This document shows, piece after piece, positions 34,390 to 47,000 of a DNA stretch of 64,000 nt (position 1 is the stretch's first letter; each line of letters opens with the position of its first letter). Source of the DNA: Trichobilharzia szidati (taxonomy: Eukaryota > Platyhelminthes > Trematoda > Strigeidida > Schistosomatidae); assembly GCA_944472155.2 (NCBI GenBank), contig OX235271.1:96733256-96797255 (forward strand). Reading direction: 5' to 3'. The position numbers were made by a program, and so were the translations under genes. The notes beneath the pieces were generated by a model. That model was not told the DNA's origin, ran no database searches, and worked only from the letters and a program-made list of their open reading frames with translations.

Positions 34390-35280
34390 TTCAACAAGGC
34401 CTCCGGAGGACAGGGCGGTACTATTAATTCCCACAAACCCATTTCCCCCTCCCCAGAGTCAGTATCCCTGTTTGGTCTCAACCAAACAATGGCTGCTTCT
34501 TAAATGGTACGTACTGCCCCACCTCAGCGGGTCATGGCCACTCTCATGATTTGGTCACATAATTACACTTCCACCTTGCAGGTAGCATACAACCATTATT
34601 CTCGGATCAGGGACAATTCTTTAAATCGACATAAAAACGGGAAGAACACCTAAAGTGCTGACGATCCTCTCACCAGTGGTTCCCCTCCACTGACCAAGAC
34701 AAGCATGAATAGGAGATTTTGCTTTCTTGTGAAGGCTCCTACCCACTTCACCTTAGCCTATGAGAACACTCCACACCCCGAACCACCAGAAGTCCGAAAT
34801 GCTTCCTGAACAGAGGCAATAGTCATATACACCTCTTGGGGCAGTTGTACAAAAATGTTTAGTCTGGTCTAAGAGACTGGGTCCTCGGACAGCGGGCGGT
34901 TACTCCCACGGCTGCTCTGCCCACACTAAATCATGGGCGTAACCCTGAAGCATGCGCGCCCGAGCAACTGAAGGTCGCGCCATCTACCTGCGCTATATGA
35001 CCTCGCTGGACGGTTTCAAAGACCTACAACCAGCCACGGAGACCCACGACCGATTGCAGTCCGACGAAGCCTCAGAGGCCACCATCCTTGAGCAAACTAG
35101 TCTCGGATATAATCCCCTCACAGCTCGTCTGAAAGTTCGAATCAAGCTGTCCAGTTGGTATTGGGATACGAGACTCTACCCAACATCCATCCCGCTCGGT
35201 TTTCATGACCAGGCTACCGTTCGCAGTCAATGCCCCAGTGCCCCCTAAGACGCCTTAGCGTCAAAGAGGATTACAACCAG
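34390..35280. other. GC-richer block of unknown origin
   Basis: Composition changes sharply to C-rich, balanced sequence. It includes a 98-residue plus frame (34952-35248, RARATEGRAIYLRYMTSLDG at its start) with no known family that I can name. The edges are fairly sharp on both sides. It may be the 5' untranslated region plus ORF1 of a LINE or the 5' part of an LTR element. No LINE or LTR signature was found in it. Confidence 0.4.
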
Positions 35281-36239
35281 AACGTTGGAATTCTATTAGT
35301 CTTGCCATCAAAGCAATAATTCATAATGTTTATACTATTATGCATAGATTTATGAGATTCCTAGTCAGTTGTGCTTTGGCGTGTGATACTTACAAGAAGT
35401 TGTAGGTTGCATATTGTGTGTTGCAAGAATCTTGAGTAGTGATGACAAAGACTAAGCTGAGTGGAAGAAAACTGTGAATCAATAATGGAAGCATAAAATG
35501 AAGACAAAAGAAACAGGACACGAGTACTGAGTGCAAATTGGAGTTTCAATGTAAGATTGTTGCATTTCGCCATTACCGTATGTAAATTTTGTCTAATAAA
35601 CAATATTGATAATAAATGCTTGCATGTTCTACCGTTAAAATGCGAGTTTGAATATATCTAGACACATTACGACTTTATTTGAATATCTAAGGCTAATAAT
35701 TCACTTTGGAACAATTTCAGTGAATTTTTTTTCCTATTTGATTTCTGGGACAGTGCATAATGCTCAAAATTAGCGTCAACAGTCTGCCCGTGTGAATTAT
35801 GCTAGACGGAAGGTGTTCAGAGTCAGAAAAAAGATCTCACAATGATAAAATGAAAAATATTACGCTGGTTTATGAGACTACTAACTGTTGGTAGGATTAA
35901 TATGAAGAAATGACTATTTGGGTTTACTTTAGAATACTTATAGTAGTACATGTAACGATGTTTGCAGAAGTGATTCGAAAATCCGTCTTTTGTCTGTGAA
36001 CTATATATTGTTATATTCCTTCTGTTTATCTAATTTTCTGTGTTAAAATGTCTCCTTCTGTCGCTTCTTTTCTAAGTCCTGTTTTATTGAAGCTACGCTC
36101 ACCTTAGTTGTAACGAAGTAGAGCGACCTGAGTTGGTACTTTGAAATGAATGAGTACTTCTTTTTTACGGACCCGTTATCTAACATAAAACTGTGTTAAG
36201 AATTACTTTCTAAAGTAGTATTCACACAAAGGGGTATAC
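35281..36239. other. No feature recognised
   Basis: AT-rich spacer; the minus frame 35361-35603 has no recognised family. Confidence 0.3.
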
Positions 36240-36480
36240 AGTTAGATATCAGGAACATCTGGTGAATTCTGGACATCCAGCTCCATTTGAAAAGTCCTTC
36301 AAAGCCATAGGCAAAGTCCCATCAAACCTACGAGACAGAGTGAAATCAAGACATCTAGGAATAGCTGAGGCACTGGCTATCCAAAAACTCGATCCTACTC
36401 TATGTGTCCAAAAGAAATACGCCCAACCATTGTCCCTACCGTGTCCATCATGACAAGTCAGTCCCCCCAATAATGATTAT
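36240..36480 (+). mobile_element. Penelope-like element, C-terminal GIY-YIG fragment
   Basis: The frame reads YQEHLVNSGHPAPFEKSFKA, RHLGIAEALAIQKLDPTLCV, QKKYAQPLSLPCPS and then a stop. This matches the C terminus of the copies at 1-310 and 39765-40068. The catalytic GIY-YIG part is gone. Confidence 0.75.
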
Positions 36481-37426
36481 CCTATTACCTTTCTTGTTCA
36501 GCCTTTCCGTTTATTTCTGTTATAAACCCTATCTATATTACTAGATTTGGTTACTGTTTTTTTAAATATTTTTCTAAGTACGAACCTCTTACCTATTCAA
36601 TAACTGTACATGCACTGCTAACTGGTTGGATCAAAGGCTTACTTCTCATGATCAATTGTAGCTCCTTCGACTACCTCACATGACTAGATAAAAGATTCCA
36701 CAATCAAAGGTAGTGAGTTGCAGATCTTTCTAGTTTCTCGTATCACGTCAGTCAGATGTACAGATACCAAAACTAGATGAAGCATCAGTAAAGCCTGATG
36801 GAAGTGGTTTTTTTTTCAAAAAGAAAACTCTTCGTTGTTTCCTAAGAATGATTACAATTATACTGTACTTTCCTACTTTTTTCTGTTAACAGGATCAAGG
36901 GAGATCAGAATTCATTTGTACGTGGCTCGAAATAAACACCAGCTAATCCTGATAGTACATTTTGTGTAGTATTGTCTAATATCCACGTCTGGTGAAAAGA
37001 AATTAAATTTTTCCCTACTACACAGAACTAGCATATTATGCAATTTTCTAAATGACTCGCACAATCCGACTGATAGATTTCGACCGAAATTCAGAGTTAG
37101 TGAACTATAATGTCCGATTCTCCTCCAAAATATGTGTGTGGCGTAAATAGCTTAAAACGCGTAAACGACCTGGTTAAACTGTAGAGGAATATGAATACCA
37201 GGTTAGTGAACGAATACCAGAAAATGTGTATGAGCTGCCCTGCTCATTCAATACAATATGCGACTACAAACTATTTCACGGCCGTCAGTTTTACCACTGG
37301 TATATTGAAGAAAGTCTTCTGAAGCTGTATATCATCTCTAGTATTAGTAAAGCTAGATATCGACTGACTAAAGACCTGTATTATATTCTCTAGAAAAGCC
37401 TACAAATATTAAAAACACTTAATTAC
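36481..37426. other. Beginning of the CEP76 intron 7, no exon recognised
   Basis: I looked on minus for the missing terminal CEP76 exon (about 50 codons with a terminal W-I/V-x-F/A-C-like region) and did not find it here. A strong plus-strand acceptor-like run ends at 36891 but is followed by only a short frame. Confidence 0.3.
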
Positions 37427-37816
37427 TTGGATAGGATAAGATTTAAATATAAAATCCTTGGGTACATAACGATGAATTGAAGAAATAATCAATTCATTTT
37501 CAAATTGATCATGTATTTCTCCAACATTATCACTTGTATAGTAATTCGACAATCTCTTTTGATCTGCTTCATAAGACGAAATTAACGGAAGTAATAGCTC
37601 CTCTAATTTTTGGTCCCATTCCCAACGACAATTATTATCACAGCCTAACTTATCCATACGCCATCTGTCAGCTAGACGACGTAGGTTTTCACGACACTGG
37701 AGTGTTATTTCACTGACATTTTGAACAGGAGGATTTAATTTTCTCAGGTACAAAGATGAATGTTTATGCACAGTTTGAATTACTTCAGATGACATTGGAC
37801 GCCATTGTGATGAATC
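37427..37816 (-). CDS. CEP76: CEP76 exon 7
   Basis: 130 residues from DSSQWRPMSSEVIQTVHK (human DESKWKPMSEEAIK) to FIFKSYPIQ; acceptor TTTCAACCTTTAG, donor GTAATT at 37426. Reading past the donor gives only VIKCF and a stop, which would make a protein about 50 residues shorter than the family norm, so a further exon at lower coordinates is expected. Confidence 0.9.
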
Positions 37817-40800
37817 CTAAAGGTTGAAAAAAAACACATTATGTACAACATAATTAAGTTAACGATATAAAAGTCATTGATACAGTGAAACAAAAAATTT
37901 ACACCAGCTTGTATGTGTGTTAAATTATTTATCGACTCATTAGTTCCTTTTATTTAAGGTGCATTCCTATGCAGGCAGACAGATGAACACCGTATAAAAA
38001 AAACAGGACCTAGTGACACTACAACTTAATCACCTAAGTTGCCAGACCCTATACCTGCACACCAAGCGGAAAATAACAGAAGGAGAAGCAAAAAGGTGAA
38101 AATTCGATAACCAAATGTAGCGGAAATGCTATAAAATAAAGTAAAATACAGGGAAGTGATGTTTCAACTAAGAGGTAAATTTTGTACAAATGTATCTGTA
38201 TCAACTGAGATGAATCTTCAACCATATGACTCAGATCTTTATGTATTCACAAATATCTTTCTTAGATGAGTATCTACTACACTCATCCTTCAGAGGTTTA
38301 AATATTGACATAATGGTGACTGTGTGGAGTATGGATCGTAGATGCTGTGAAATTACATTTTTTCAACACCTATGTTTTCAGTCTCAGTTTAAGCGCCATA
38401 TTCAATACTACTTGGTCAGGAGGTCAATTTGACAAATTGTTTATAAGCTAATGTGGAAAAATGCTTCTCTAATATGTGACTGGTTTATTGTTTCAAGGCT
38501 ATCAGCAAAACTACACAGTGTATACTTCACAGTGAATATAAAACCATAAAATCACACTAAAAACACTGACGTTATTCAGTTCAATACAAACAACCCTATA
38601 TATGCAATAAAATGAACTGAATTACGAACATAGAGTTTGGCGAAACAGTCCAGCAGTTCAAGTTGCAACACATCTGAAAAGTACATCTAAAAGCAGAGGA
38701 ACGAAATGCGATGAAACTACAATACACGAAAATGTATAACAGAAAGAACAATTACATGAAGAACAATAAGAATTCAATGAATTCGGCAGAACGCAAAGGG
38801 TGAATATATTTACGCCATTGAGAGTAATTTTGAGTTATCCCACTAAAAGTCTCCAGCCAGGTGGTTTACACCTCCATACGTCACATAAAACAATAATCAG
38901 AGGCCGCGTGGATAGGTTTCATATTTCTTATTGTCTAACTCAGTCCTATGTCAGCTAATATTGCATGTCAAAATTGATGCAAGATGTAACATGTTCAAAC
39001 TTAGTTCTCACATTTGTGTAAAATCGTGTATGGACTGTAAACTCCAATTCGTTTGTGCACAGATACTTACTATTGTATATCTAATTTAGCAGAAACCTAA
39101 GATACAGTAAAATTCAGTTTAGAAGCCCTTGTGTTACTGAACAAAGCACTTTACTCTATATGAAGTAACTGCAGGCCAGTATTTTTCGGCTTGCTTGAAT
39201 AACTGAGAATTTCAGTTGACAATCATATTTATTCATTATCGGCCTTTAAACGAACTACATCAAGGAGAAATTTAGATGAATTCAAAGTCAAATCAAATGA
39301 CTGATATAGCTTGGCGAACTAGGCTCAGTTTTACGTAGACGATGACTGTAACTGGTAGGTTATGAGTTCAAATCCCGGTGGGTGCGTCCTGATGAACAAT
39401 CCCGAACCAGGACGAAACACCGTCAGAGGCTGTACAGTCGTATTTATATTCACCAAAAATGTATAGTAGTCTATTATTGAGTTATAGGGGGTGACATAAT
39501 TGATATAATTACTGAGAGGTTGCTTTAGTAGTAAAAATAAAAGTTGTAAATTATGTAGTACTCAACGGCACAAAGGAAGAAAGGGCTAGAAATTTTTATA
39601 AGGTTATTGAATGAGAATAAAGGTAGTTGACTGGCAATTTAACAAGTGTGAAGAGGGTGTGAAAATTTACAAAAGGAACATATGAGAGTGATAATAGTGA
39701 ATTAATTATTAAAGTAAAATTGAAAGTTGAAAAAAACAATTTTTCGACAGGGAAAGACTAGTGAAGAGGTTAAAACCATAGTATAATAAGACACTGGACA
39801 AACTTTTTCTGTATACAGAGTTCGGGGTTGTATTGACGGATTGTCAGCGTCTCCGCCATACACAAAAGCCGAAACCTAACTCACTTTGTACCATTTCTCC
39901 TCACCCTGTAGATGATCTTGAAAGACGACCCTGGTGCAGCTACGTGGCTTGAGTTCACCAAGTGCTGGAGAATTGAGGCAGTAACTGCCTTGCATTGTCC
40001 TTTTGCTAACCATGCCGGATAAAGTCCAGATATGTGTTTGGAAAGTGTCCGCTTGGGGCGGCCAATATAATTAAATGTATCAATTACCTAACCCTCCATT
40101 ACTCAATAATAGGCTACGATACATTTTTCTTAAATGCAAATACGACTGTATAGCCTCTGAAGATGATTTCATCGATAAAGAAAATTCTTCAGAAATTTCT
40201 TACACTTATTCCTCTTAATGAATTTGAACAAAGCAAGAACTACAGTTTTAGCAGAATAAAGTGGTACCATCTTTTAGTTCGTTGCCTTCTCGTCAGCTGC
40301 TTACAGGGCAAAGACATTATTAAATATATCTACAGAAACAATTTTAACATACCTGCACAGAGTTCATTTTAAACAAAAATCAATCGATCAATATACGCTT
40401 GCCACACATGTACGGCCTTCCGAAGATACACAAAAAACAAGTCCCCCTGAGACTAAAACCACTCCAAGACATAAAAGCAGACATAGTGCGACCACTTCGT
40501 AATGTCTTCTTTTTGACGTGGTTATGTTCTCTGAGCTGGATAGTTAATTTGCGAAGCTTTCATCGCCCTACTAGGCGACATCTTCAGCGCATACTTCAAT
40601 TTGAATACTTCAAATTGAAGTGACGGAAAGTTTCACTTCCTCAGCATTGCCATGGAACGCCTAGAAGACGGTAGTCTTCAAAAGTCAATTTATCGAAAGC
40701 CTACATGGAAAGGGCAATACTTACATTTTAAAAGCTTTTGTCCAAATAGCTTTAAACGTGGTCTAGTCAAGACTCTGCACTATAGAGCGAGGAGAATATG

Positions 40801-43800
40801 CTCTATAGAGAAATTAGAGGAAGAATTTGAGTTTCTCGAAAAGACATTGAAGAGCAATGGGTACCCTCAAAGGCTTATCAACAAGTATGGAAGATCTGAA
40901 GTCACAAGTGTAAAACAAATCACAGTGGGAAAAAAGCCAATCTACTTGCAGCTTGATTATAAAGGTGAAAACATTGCAGGGATGGTCAACAGAAGGCTGA
41001 GCACATCACTAGCCATAGCCTATCCTGCAGCTAAGATCGTTCCTGTCCATCGAACAACTTGCTCTTTGGTGCAATCAAAAATCGATAGATATCCTTCTCA
41101 TGTTAACTCCAACTGTATATACAAATTTACATGTATCTGCGGGAGCAGTTACATTGGAAGAACAGAAAGAAGGGCATACCTCCGATTTTCTGAACATGTA
41201 CCAAAAAGCCTATGTCTAAAGGGAACAAATGCTTTAAACAGTGCCATCGCTAGGCATCTCCTTGACATGGGTCATGGGTCATGAGGTGGAAGTCGCAAGA
41301 TCATTCAAAATTATGAATAGGCAAAAGAGTTCAATTCTCCTGAAGCCATTTCCATCAAGCGCCTGAAACCTGATTTATGCGTCCAGAAAGAAGCGGTTAT
41401 CAGTCTTTCTTTGCCCTGGCAACTGGATATTTTTCATCCGAATGCGAGATGCTGAAAAGTTTTCATTGTATATGATTATTATTGTTCGGATTAGTGTTTA
41501 ATATTGCATATATATGTATTTATTATTAGTGTATGCGTATATTGATCGATTGATTTTTGTTTAAAATGAACTCTGTGCAAGTATGTTAAAATTGTTTTTG
41601 TAGATATATTATTAATGTCTTTGCCCTGTAAGCAGCTGACGAGAAGGCAACGAAATAAAAGATGGTACCACTTTATTCTGCTAAAACTGTAGTTCTTGCT
41701 TTGTTCAAAGAAAATTCTCTTCGCTCAATTGTCTTTTATTCTCTTTAGGACAAAACAGTTGTCCAGTACTCCATAGTTTTTCATTGGTTCCCTAACTGAT
41801 CTCAGCTCGTGATCAGACTCGTAAGAAAACAAATCACTTCAAACTGACGCTTGGAAAACGATGACTGAGATTGAAAGAAAGTTTAGATTTCATTACATTT
41901 TTTTTGAAATAGTTGCATGCAGTAGACACTGAGACTTTTATATTTACAAATAAAGACAGTATAAATAAGACCACTTAGGAAGGGGTAGCTAAACTGATAA
42001 ATACTGTCCTGTGGAATGCGAAGAGGATACAAAAAAATGCGAAGTCCCACAATACTTCGAAAATTTCAAGAAATTATATGAATGCTTTTCTCATATATTT
42101 TCACTAGTTTATTTTTCTCTACAATTCTTATTCGATTTACTTTGTTTTATCGTGCTAGTTCGAAGTATGTCAAGGTCGAAATGATTGGCTTCTACGCAAA
42201 ATGCTGTTCTGATCTATCTTAATATTCTAATGCTTTTTAGGTGAAAAATTAAACTGATCAAATCACTCTACTCAAGGGCAACTGTAAAGAATAGGAGCCC
42301 AAACCCAAACGACCTAGCGGACGCACAAATAACCTTGTCAAGGACAATTTCGACCAATCAGAAGGAACAAAAAAACGGCGCATAATTGTAAAAAATCGTT
42401 TATATAAAAGTAAAGCAATATTAAAAAATAGTAACAAAGGATAACGTCCGTGTATATGTTGCAAAAAAAGCTCCCAATTTCTCATAGGAGTCTTCATACT
42501 CATGTTAAACCAAGTTCTGTACATAAACTCATCCAGATAACTGTATGTCATTAGATTTCTTGATCCATTCACAGATTTGATACGTTTTCTTAGGTGAATC
42601 CAGAAACTTTCGATGGAATTAGTGTGAGTTTCATCAAAAGGATTGAGAAAACCATTTGTATAGTTGACCGCTTGATGAATATAGCCAAGACTCCATAACT
42701 GACTGTAACTACTCCATTCATCTGTATGAATAGTCGTGCCAGGCAGCACTAAGCACTGGATAATAGGCAATAATACACCTGCACTGCGATTAAGGATCAT
42801 CTCAATATATCCTTTCTGGAGGTTAGTGTCATATATCCCCAATACCTATTCCTGATACACACTCATTCTCCCTCGATCATATTTCTTTTTATCAGAAGTA
42901 CCTAAGGAATCTGTAAATTAAAAACGAACGACATACGTTCTCGAACTGATTTTCTGATTTGGCACTCATTTCACCAACAAACAAACCCATCGGTACACCT
43001 ATTGTATCTTTGCATATGAATGAGACCTCCACACTGGCAATTTTTCAACCTTCCTATCAGTCCGTTCTCCAAACAGTAATCAAAACAAGATCTGGAGCGA
43101 ATTAGCAACGGAAAAGGTGTACAGCACCCATAAGTACGTTTGGATAAAACAGAGTCACCTTATTGGTTGCTCAAGGTCATTTGTACGTTCGCTAGGTAGT
43201 TTCCCTTTGGGCTGCTATTCTTTAGAGTTGCCTACTCAAGAATCCTTAATCTATCAAACCATAATTATTCTCAGTTATAAACTTACAAAACAGTCATTAT
43301 GCATTCGTCAAGCCTATGAAAGAACTCAGTGTCAATAAAATGCTTAAATTTCCATTAAAAAGATCATCAATACAATCGTCTATTTTAAGTAAAAAGTAAA
43401 TTTACCTTTAAATTGAATAGGCAATCGATCACTTTATCAGTAGGCTGAATGTTAGCATAAAACGCAGCATGATTATATAAACATCCGATTGTAATGAATG
43501 GCGAAGGATATGTGACCTGCTCACAACAACCAGCTGTATGTACATAACGACGTCCAGTTATTGCATCCCAAAATGTGATTTTATGATAATTATCCTTCAA
43601 GTTAATCAATAATAATAAAAAGTATCGAGTAATATCGACAAGTTAACGATGAAAATGCTTGTAAGATATACTAAAACACTATATCTTGTTCAGAATATAG
43701 GTAACATATCTTTTATTGATTTATTCAAATACAATGAAGTCATTGTGTTCGATTGCTAGCTCAACTTGAGTCTCGTGTATTTAAGCATATCTTGACGACA

Positions 43801-43971
43801 TACCGATTTCTCTTGCTATACATAAATTCCTTCTGTATACTACAAGTCTTAGTGTACATTACTTTTTCTATATACGCATTTATTGAAAATAAAACAGAGA
43901 AGGAGTGTGGGAGAAGCAAAAAGAAACAATGGAGCTGAAAGATTAATAGGAGGCAATGCATATAAAACGAC

Positions 43972-44013
<42 letters not shown>

Positions 44014-47000
44014 CTCCTCTAGTTCCTAGAGGAACATAGGGTTTCAGCCGCACGTCTCTATTGAGTTCTGTTCTCCGCCAACGTTTTCACCTGGCTCCAC
44101 GTCTGACCAGATGCCTTCATCTGCTGTTCGCATCACCTCCTCCATGTCAACCTCCCACTAACGACCAACTCGCCGCTTCCCATTCGGACTCCATTCGAGC
44201 AATGGCCTAGCGTGTGATGTTACTTGATGGTTTTTCTCAGAATATGGTCAATCCACCAACATTTCTTCCTGCATATTTGTTGCACAATTGGTTCCCGCTG
44301 GGTTGGTTCGCTCATTGCCAGAGATCCCTGTTGCTGATCATCCCTGACCGGCCATCAGATCTTGAGTATTGAGCGAAGACAGCTGTTGATGAAGGTGTAT
44401 AGTTTGTTCGAGGTGTCCTTCGTGACGCAGTGCCAAGTCTCTGATCCGTATAGTAGCACTGACTTTTCTAAATTATACACCCACTTTAGCTGAAATTACT
44501 TTTCTATGAGGTCTGTAGCTTTGCAAGTGTTACACATAACCTCAATAGACAGAAACAACATCATTGGATGATGATCTCCCATTCATTACCGAACACTTCG
44601 TGACCAATCTTAGCACTGTTCTGTCTTCGGTCCTGATAAAATTGGACAACGCTTCGATGATGTTTGTGCTGAAAACTCTGTCAATTAATCACATCTGTCA
44701 GCCTCAACAACCATGACATACAACCACTGAAAATGCTGTTTCTTTTCATTTGCATTAAAATATTCTTTGTATCGCATATTATTTTCGCTTCTTGTTAACT
44801 ACTATTCTCATGCACTAATAGAAAGTGTTCAGTTAGCGGTGACACATATTAGTGCTGGATATTAATGTTGGCTGCATCCTTCAGCTTACAAAAGTTGTGT
44901 CTAAAATGTAAGACCAATTTTCAAAGTTATAGCTACCTACTGTGGATATGAAAACAGTTTTGTGCATGAATACAGACATTTTAACTTTTATTGTAGGAGT
45001 AATTAATTCGCAAAAATTATTAGCCGACGGTTTTCGACAAATCCTCACTGTTTAAGTCAGCCGGTTAAGTTGAGGGTATGCGGTCAAACATTCACGCCAC
45101 TTGACAAACTGTTGTGTTACGTTTGTTTGTTCTTATATGCTGTCTGGTTAGCTGAGCATATCACTGATCCCTAAATGTAGTTCGTATCCTGGATAATCAA
45201 ATGGTTGTTCCCTTTTGGTTTCAACCTCTGGTCACATAAAACAAGTACACTAAGCGTTGGAGAATAGAAATAATTGGCATTAGCATTTAAGCGTATGTTC
45301 CATACTCATGAACACCCTTCATCACGTCAAACAGGTATGCTTTCTGACTGGTAACAAACCAATCAACTTGTTTAATTTGAGACAATAAAAAAGAATGTTT
45401 GCAGATGATTTTCACCTGAAAATAGTTAAAGACCATAGGTGACATGTTTCAAAACTAGTCTGATTCAGTTCAATCAATGGTATAGAAATTTTATTGTTTT
45501 TAGAACTACTCTTCTGTATTCCCTTTCTCCTTGATTTTTATCAATAATGACTATTATTATTATTATTACTATTATTATTATATACAAACATTAGATAACA
45601 AAATCAGAACAACGTTAAATAAACTAACGAAATCAGGACAAATTACAGAACAAAATCAATGGCGAATGAAATCTAACGGACCTATTTTACCTCGATTCTA
45701 TGGTAGAATACAACTACACAAACCAAACATTCCCTTACGACCAATTGTTTCGCCTCCAGGAACACCAACATATAATCTATCTAAAGAACTTTTCAGGAAA
45801 TTAAATTACTTAACAGAATCATGAGACCATTCTATCAATTCGTCAATCCAATTTTTAGAGAAAATCAAAAACATTCAAGTAGAAGACAATGAAATAATGG
45901 TGTCCTTTGATGTCACAGCATTATATACTTCAATTAGTCAAAAACTAGCAACAGAAGCTATGCAACAATTACTCTATAGTGATGAAAACATAAAAACGCA
46001 ATGTTCGACTTGGATAGAACTCATAAAGTTATGCCTTACAACATACTTCCAGTTCAATACTCAAATATAAGAACAAATAAAAGGAACACCAATGGGATCG
46101 CCCATATCAGGATTAATAGCTGAAGCCGTTATGCAAAGATTAGAATTAATAGCTCTACTTATAATTAAACCAAAAGTCTGGGTACGTTACGTTGATGATA
46201 CATTTGTAATAATTAAAAGAAATGATTTAGAATATACCCATAAATTAATAAACAACATATTTGAAGACATCAAATTCACAAGAGAAGAAGAATTAGATAA
46301 CAAAATCCCATTTTTAGATGTCTTAATCAGGAGAACGAACATAGGAGATTTAGAAACACAAGTATATAGAAAATCAACGCACACAGATCGAATACTCAAC
46401 TATACTAGCAATAATCCAATTACTCACAAACAAAACTGTGTGCAGACATTGTTTCAAAGAGTTCAAACACATTGTAGCACTCCAAAGTTGAAAAGAATGG
46501 AAGAAAAGTACCTACAAACGGTCTTCAAAAAGAATGGTTATCCACAAAATTTCATCAAAAAGTGTTTAAAGTCGAATCAAAACACCAACAAGAAACCTAC
46601 ATCAAAGACTACAAGAAAATTCATCCTACCATACATGAGAAATGTCTCTGAAATAACAGCTAGAATACTGAAACCGTTTGGTATACATATAGTACACAAA
46701 CCAGTCTAGTCACTTAATTCGATATTATGCAACCTGAAAGATCCAACAGAAAAAGGGGATAAAATTGATACCATTTACAAACTAAATTGTATGAACTGCA
46801 ACAAGCATTTCATCAGCCAAAGTGGGCGTCCCCTTCGAATCAGAATGCAAGAACACAAATCAGCCGTGAAAAGATACGATATGTATTCTTTAGTATCAAT
46901 GCATATAGACAATTATGGTCATCAGTTTGATTGGGATCATGTCGAAATCTTAGACAGAGGAAACACTAAAAGTGCCAGGGTATTCCTAGAAGCCTGGTAC

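Larger units (their letters stand above)
39419..41746 (-). mobile_element. Penelope-like element (family 3), interrupted by another PLE
   Basis: The minus frame 39765-40068 reads YIGRPKRTLSKHISGLYPAW, LVNSSHVAAPGSSFKIIYRV, LCMAETLTIRQYNPELCIQK: a GIY-YIG domain with one stop. Inverted repeats (about 39425-39500 and 40080-40165) flank it; the right one carries CTGAAGATGATTTCATCGAT, a hammerhead-like start. The right terminus continues after 41706 (AAAGAAAATTCTCTTCGCTC). The PLE at 40189-41706 therefore sits inside it. Confidence 0.75.

Noticed and set aside
36892..36945. Strong plus-strand splice acceptor at 36891 suggesting an exon
   Set aside because: The frame after it stops within about 17 codons in the best case, and no partner exon was seen.
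43973..44013. CRISPR-like or functional tandem repeat
   Set aside because: Plain (ATT)n microsatellite that forms the 3' tail of a LINE copy.
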